A DNA stretch of 64,000 bases from the NCBI GenBank assembly GCA_024364735.1, contig JAGFNQ010008719.1:27389-91388 (forward strand), given 5' to 3'. This document shows positions 59,110 through 64,000 of the stretch, in pieces. The stretch is from Boesenbergia rotunda (lineage: Eukaryota; Streptophyta; Magnoliopsida; Zingiberales; Zingiberaceae). Every line of letters starts with the position of its first letter. Within the stretch, counting starts at the first letter, position 1. The notes under the pieces were generated by a model. The model was not told where the DNA came from. It saw only the letters and a list, made by a program, of their open reading frames with translations, and made no database searches. Made by a program: the position numbers and the translations under genes.

Positions 59110-60600
59110 GGAGGAGGCTCGAGGATAGGAGGTTAATACACACAACCTACTCGACATGATGCAAGCGTCCTCAGTCAAGGTAAAACTAGCTGAATATCTG
59201 GTTATTGCTCGAAGCGCTTACACAACAGAGATAACAAGTGTTTTCCTTCATCTTTACAGAAAATACATTGATAATGACTTCTCAAAAGGAATACAAATAA
59301 TAGGGGATACAATCAATGGATCAAGTAGAGGAGATCACTCCTTTGCCCGGGTACTTTCCTATCACTTCGGCATTGCCGCATGGTCACGTAGCCCGGAATA
59401 AAGGGGAAGAGATGGGGGAGCAGCAACTACAACTCCTCCTCGGATGACACACTACTCCAAGCCCGACTGATGTCCGATGCTCAAAACTCGGGGAAACGAG
59501 CGATCAGGCGGAGGAGAGCATCATGGAAGGGGCAGAAGATGAACAACCAAGAGATGCTCTCGGGTGAAAGAAATGATATCATCTCTGCCATGTTCCCCGA
59601 TGAAGCATGTAATGTCTTTTTCGGACTCTCCGGTAAAATATGTGGTTCCATCTCCACCGGGCTCTCCCAGAAAAGATGCAACCTCATCTCTGCTATGCTC
59701 CCCAGTGACACCGAAAACCCCTGGTAGAAGGGGGGACGATGGAGGATGTACCAGGATATGGTACGCTTCATATGGGACTCTGGGAGTGCCTGACTCAGCA
59801 TGGATAGACGGGACTTCATACCCCTTTGGGTGGTCAACCTCCTTCCTTGTCAGGTTCCTCTCTAGGCTGCAACCTCTTTTCCCTTTTTGGTCCATGAGAA
59901 TGGGAAGGAGAGATGGAGGGGAATGAATGCGTTGGCCTTCCACCTTTATAGAGGGGGTTGCCCATCCGCATTTAATGCAGGAATGGCGCAGGAGCAGTAA
60001 TAGACATCAATCTTGAAGCGTCGCGTCGATTGATATGCTTCTGTGGTGCCTGGGAATTCGCAACTCTTTATGGGTCAATTCAATGGATTGCTTGGGACTC
60101 AGAGACGACGGTTCAGAGGCCGCAAACACTCAATAGAGAAAGGAGTCGACAGGGGTCCAACAAAAGAGTAGTTGCGGGCTTGGTAATTGGGCTTGCGGGG
60201 TTAGCTTGGGGAGATCCGTACCCAGGATCAAACCCGAAAAACCTCTGCAAACGCCTGACGTCACAGGAGGTGTTGGGTCCCTAGGACCAACCCGAGGGGA
60301 TGCAAGGGATGAGCAGCGGCTCTCTAACCCCCTTACCCTAGGAGTTGAAAGAGAATGTCTATTCTTTAAAAAAATGGTTAATCCGCTGTCTGGCCCGTGT
60401 AGGCAAAGAAAAATACCGATACTTCTACTCTCTAAGACCTCGAGACGAAGACGAATGATACAGGGAGCCAAATGTAAAAGCATGCATAGGACAGTAAGGC
60501 AACGAGATATTTTCATTATAATCAAAATGGGTACATCGGGGCTAAGCTCCCAGGTAATAAATAATCCTACATCTCTTTGTACTCGGGAGGGAGCTCTTCC
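59110..60600. other. Spacer of Tat element 2 with a TATA-like site and a repeat-bearing ORF
   Basis: The minus-strand ORF 59943-59521 has four repeats of about 13 residues (GEHSRDEVASFLGE, then GGDGTTYFTGE, SEKDITCFIGE, HGRDDIISF). A TATA-like CTCTATAAAGG (about 59944-59954, minus strand) precedes it. I do not recognise the product. It could be a second small antisense gene or degenerate LTR-like sequence. Confidence 0.3.
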
Positions 60601-60604
60601 CAAA

Positions 60605-63092
60605 CTCGGCCAATGCTCATGAAGCCCAGTCGCCATCCGGAGGCAAAAGTTGGGCCTTCTTCAGCTGGGCGATGGCCCCGTGGAAGCCTTGCTTCAAGCA
60701 TTTCATTACCTAGCCGGCAATGATGTCACCAAATTCATCCGACTCCAGATACTTGACCTTGAAGTTTGCCTTGGCCTCTTTCATGCGAGAAGCCTCAGTA
60801 GCCCGAAAGTTGCACACGATCACCTCAGCAACCTCCTTGGCATGCTTTAGATGCTCCATCTCAGCAGTCATTTTGTCTTGGTCTACCAGAGCTTCCTTGA
60901 GCTTGTCCGAGATGACCCACACTTTCGACCGTGCCTAGGCCAAATCTTCCTGGAAGTCAGACAGGCGATCAGTCACCATTATGAAGTCGGACTCCTTCTG
61001 GGCGAGCTGGCGCGCTTGGTCTTTAACACGTTCAGCTGGCCTCCCGGCCGAGGCCTCTAGAAGATGGATGTCACCCGACAACTTCTTCTCCTTCGCATGA
61101 AGTTGGTCCTGCTCCCGAGTCACCCAGAGCAAGTCGATGGTGACAGCCACAGCCTTCTCGGACGCTAAACATTTCCCGTGCCAGGAACTCTGGAGAGAGG
61201 ACTCCATGGCCAGCAAGGTGTCCAGCTGATGCTCTACCTTCGCGCGGAGAGCTCTGCTGATTCCTGCTTACATAAGTCCCGCTCTATGCTCGTGGTCAAC
61301 TGCGGCCTCTACTCTCAGAGCCCGATGGATCAAGGCCTCAATCTCATGACAGGCATACAAGCCATAGTCGGCGATCAGGCAATCTTCAGCCGCCTATCAT
61401 TGCACAAAGGAATTATAGAGCATACAAGAAAACAGCCTATGTACAGGGAACACACACCTTCAAAAGGGATTCACAGAGAGTGACGAGAGGCCCCGTCGAG
61501 ACTCGCACAGTCCCCCCCTTGAGACCTCGAGGTGTCAACCTGGCTCACAAAAGGCAACGAGCCCCCGCGCAGAGGAAGTAGCTGGACAGTAGGAGCTCCG
61601 GGTGGCAGGGTAGAAGGGTCAGAGTCGCCCTCCTCAGAGCTGGAAGTCCCCTCGAAAGAAGGGCCCTCGGTAGGAACCTCCTTCAACTACACAGAGGGAA
61701 AGATTGCATGGAAGCCTCCAGCGCCGCATCTAGCCTTTTTTAAAGGTGGTCAAGTCGCATTCGGTATTGTGTGGGCAATGCTTTCTTGCCCTTAGTGGCC
61801 TCGGCATGGTCAACCGAAGAATAGCCGAAGGCCTGACCACCTGCCTCTGGAACGGTAGTCGACGGAAAAGGGGAAGATAGGGGAATAGCTTCCCCACCAT
61901 CGGAAGGTGGGACATCCTCCTCAGGGATAGATGGAAGGGTGTTGGGGTCACTAGAGCACAACCTTTTTCATCTGAGGCCCGAGCCTTCCGGAACCTTCCT
62001 CTTCTGTCGACCAAATAATTGGGTTGTTGAGGGAGGAGTAGGAGGCGATGACTCCTCGGTGACCCCCTCCGGATGGACAGCAGTCGTGGGCGGGTCATCC
62101 TCTGAAGGGATGCCCACCTTTGGGTCAACCGATGGACCGGGAGTCCCCCTGTCCACAAATGGCGGAGGCGCAGCAGTAACATCTGCCCGTCCTAGCGAGG
62201 CAGACCCACGGGACGATTTAGCAGTCTCCTTCAAGGACTCGTCTTGAGCAAAGGGCACATCAGGAGCGATGGGGAGAGGGGCCAGCGCCTCCTTGTTGGC
62301 CTCCTCCCACTTGATAAGTCGGTGCATCGCCCTCAGAAACATGAGTTCCTCTGCAATAACCAAAAAATAGGATATCAATTAGAACTAACAAGCATTGATG
62401 AAAAAGTTGAACGTACCAAGGCTGGGGCTAATCTGGGTCACTTTAGAGCTAAAGTTCGCTCGGTACATGAGCTTCTCGCTCTGCACCAGACCGGGGCCAC
62501 TGAACTCCATGTTGGAGAGGATGTTCCTGGCGCACTGGTAGGCTGAACTCTAGAGGAAATTCCCTAATGAGGGAGGAGTCGGTAGATCCTCCGTCTAGCG
62601 GAGAGGACTGAAGTGATGTGTACGTAGTCGGATGAAGAAGAACTTCTCTTTCCACCCTTTGAGCATGGAAGGGAACCCTCCTAGGAATCTATAGTCGGGA
62701 TGCGTCGAAAAGATAAAAGCCCCTCGCGAGCCGATTGGAATGAAGAATGAATTGAAAAGGCAAGGCGTCAGGGGGATGTCGAAGAGCTTGAAGATAATAT
62801 ACGCCCCACCGATCTGAGCAAAGGCATTGGGAGCCATCTGGTAGAGGGGGATATCAAAATAGGATGCCACATTCATGAAAAAAGGAAGAATGGGGAAGTG
62901 GAGCCCCAACTCTACTTGCCCCAAAAAGAAGGTGAAGAAACATACGGGAGGCTGCACCAGCGTCTGGTCTACTTTAGGGATCACCACCGCCATCTCAGCC
63001 GGAATGTCGTAGGCCTCAATGGCCGCCTGCAGAGCGTTCAGCCTCACCCTCGAAGAGGCAGACTCATACCACTCCACTCGATAACCTTCCAT
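60605..63092 (-). pseudogene. Antisense additional ORF (PF04195-like), Tat element 2
   Basis: From the start at 63092 (MEGYRVEWYES) it has FFLGQVELGLHFPILPFFMN and MAPNAFAQIGG, the same domain as in element 1. A Pro/Ser/Gly-rich middle follows, then a C-terminal coiled coil (60710-61216) ending near KCLKQGFHGAIAQLKKAQLL, which aligns with RLKQGFHGAICQLEKAQLL of element 1. An intron at 62416-62351 (GT-AG) interrupts the codon after ISPSL; element 1 has an intron at the homologous point (LSPNL). A second likely intron is at about 61397-61457. A frameshift near 62600-62650 and a stop near 61250 disrupt it. Confidence 0.7.
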
Positions 63093-63222
63093 GGTTCCTA
63101 AGGGAAAGGACGAGAAGAAGGCTGAAGACTTACGTTAAAAGGAACCATTAGAGAAGAAGACGAAGACGAGGTATACCAATCAACAAAGCCGGAAGGTGGC
63201 CGAACGTCTTCGTCTCCCCTTC

Positions 63223-63296
63223 TTATATAGAGAAAGCCGCTCACATGTGTTCAATGAGGGCGAGGCACATGGAAGGCAAGGAACCACCACATTGGG
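63223..63296 (-). promoter_or_regulatory. Antisense internal promoter region of Tat element 2
   Basis: On the minus strand a CCAAT box (about 63292-63296) and a TATA box TATATAA (63229-63223) lie about 130 bp upstream of the extra-ORF start at 63092, with a donor GTAAGTCT at about 63126-63133 between. Spacing and order match element 1. Confidence 0.55.
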
Positions 63297-63666
63297 GTAG
63301 TGCCATGGAACAACTGCTTGACGTAAGCCTGCTACAGCTGCACACGTCAGTAAGAGATTGCGAAGGGAGCAGTTGGGGCATGTGGCGACGAGGAATTCAT
63401 GGAGGGACTTTGTCATCATTAAAGAGTGTCATGCGCCATTATGAAGGATGAACAGGTATCATGGCAATACCTCGAAAGCTGTAGAAGCCTTTTTGGGAAG
63501 ACAAAATTAAAGAGAGATTGCCTCGAGACCCGAGGCAAATGCTACAATCCTCGGACCCAGTATAATTGGCAAGGGAGCAGTAATGGGTGCAAGGACCCAC
63601 TGAAACATAGCTTCTTCATCACCACACTAGTCCAAACAGTCAACAACACTTCTTTCAATCAGACTT

Positions 63667-63679
63667 GAAGGGAGGGACT
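63667..63679 (+). other. Polypurine tract of Tat element 2
   Basis: GAAGGGAGGGACT lies directly before the LTR start TGTGATAGGG. Confidence 0.8.
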
Positions 63680-63958
63680 TGTGATAGGGTTGAGTACCCT
63701 GTGGCGAACACGTGGACTGAAGAAGCTGGGTGGCAAGATATAGCGAGTCTGAATGACTCTCTTTTCGGAGTTCCCAAGAGCCTCACGGGAAGGGGATCCC
63801 CTGGGACCCCCTTGCTGTAGACCCACTCCCGAGATCATCTCGGGAAGCCAGGCCCCGAGACCACCTCGGGGAAGCGGAGTGCTCGAGACCCCCCCCCCCA
63901 TCGGGCCGGGAAGACCCCGAGATCACCTCGGGGGAACGAAGCCCAAGAAGCATTCTGT
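63680..63958 (+). repeat. 3' LTR of Tat element 2, interrupted
   Basis: It starts TGTGATAGGGTTGAGTACCC as in element 1. It contains hairpin motifs CCCGAG-ATCAT-CTCGGG, CCCCGAG-ACCAC-CTCGGGG and CCCGAG-ATCAC-CTCGGG (63826-63932). Confidence 0.75.
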
Positions 63959-64000
63959 TGAGGCAATCGACCCTTAAATGATTTGGAAGATCATGGTTTT
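63959..64000 (+). mobile_element. Start of a copia family A LTR, cut by window edge
   Basis: TGAGGCAATCGACCCT and the next 26 bp match the minus-strand start of the LTR ending at 10944, with a few differences. The element continues to the right of the window. Confidence 0.75.

Larger units (their letters stand above)
58874..63958 (+). mobile_element. Ty3/gypsy Tat-lineage element 2, 3' part only, plus strand
   Basis: In element order: tandem repeats of about 82 bp (58876-59090), a spacer, an antisense extra ORF (60605-63092, minus strand), a PPT (63667-63679) and the 3' LTR start (63680-63958). The order mirrors Tat element 1, and PPT, LTR start and extra ORF are homologous. The pol is missing: the left side is replaced by the Athila-like insertion. 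The LTR is broken at 63959 by a copia LTR. Confidence 0.8.

Overview
This is nuclear DNA of a flowering plant. It is dominated by nested LTR retrotransposons of the plant Ty1/copia and Ty3/gypsy clades and contains two recognisable multi-exon host genes with plant-type introns. The species cannot be fixed from the sequence; a repeat-rich monocot is my guess and nothing more.

Layout. (1) 1-7949: a minus-strand Ty3/gypsy-like element with 3.1-kb LTRs and no recognisable pol, itself carrying a solo copia LTR (651-2903). It sits inside a minus-strand copia element whose gag, start of protease and 5' LTR remain (7950-10944). Two LTR fragments follow (10956-12865). (2) 13422-14697: a four-exon bHLH transcription-factor gene of the bHLH18/19/20/25 (NAI1-like) type, minus strand, with a 45-bp in-frame tandem duplication in its C-terminal ACT-like domain. 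(3) 14.7-20 kb: mostly non-coding DNA with one unrecognised ORF. (4) 19997-32330: a nine-exon minus-strand gene for a FIP1-like mRNA 3'-end processing factor of the FIPS5/FIP1[V] type. It has one GC-AG intron, a SINE and a LINE remnant in its introns, and a 1-nt frameshift in exon 8. (5) 34.3-46.5 kb: a MITE, a SINE, then a minus-strand Ty3/gypsy element of the Tat lineage (dual RNase H). Its 3' region holds a 66-bp tandem array and an antisense extra ORF with introns. Its pol is split by a solo LTR (44445-46337). (6) 46542-53673: a young, gag-only, non-autonomous copia element with both LTRs. (7) 53674-58873: a truncated plus-strand copia fragment and an Athila-like 3' end with its LTR. (8) 58874-63958: the 3' part of a second Tat element in the opposite orientation, again with tandem repeats and an antisense ORF. 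It is cut at 63959 by the start of an LTR of the same copia family seen at 10018-10944.

The most interesting signals are in the retroelements. One LTR carries about 15 consecutive hairpins whose stems differ in sequence but stay self-complementary around a near-constant 8-nt loop. Several unrelated LTR families carry GC-rich palindromes in pairs at a fixed 18- or 19-bp spacing upstream of their TATA boxes. Both Tat elements keep an antisense, intron-bearing gene with its own TATA-box region. None of these elements looks fully intact. The two host genes are unrelated in function and lie about 5 kb apart.
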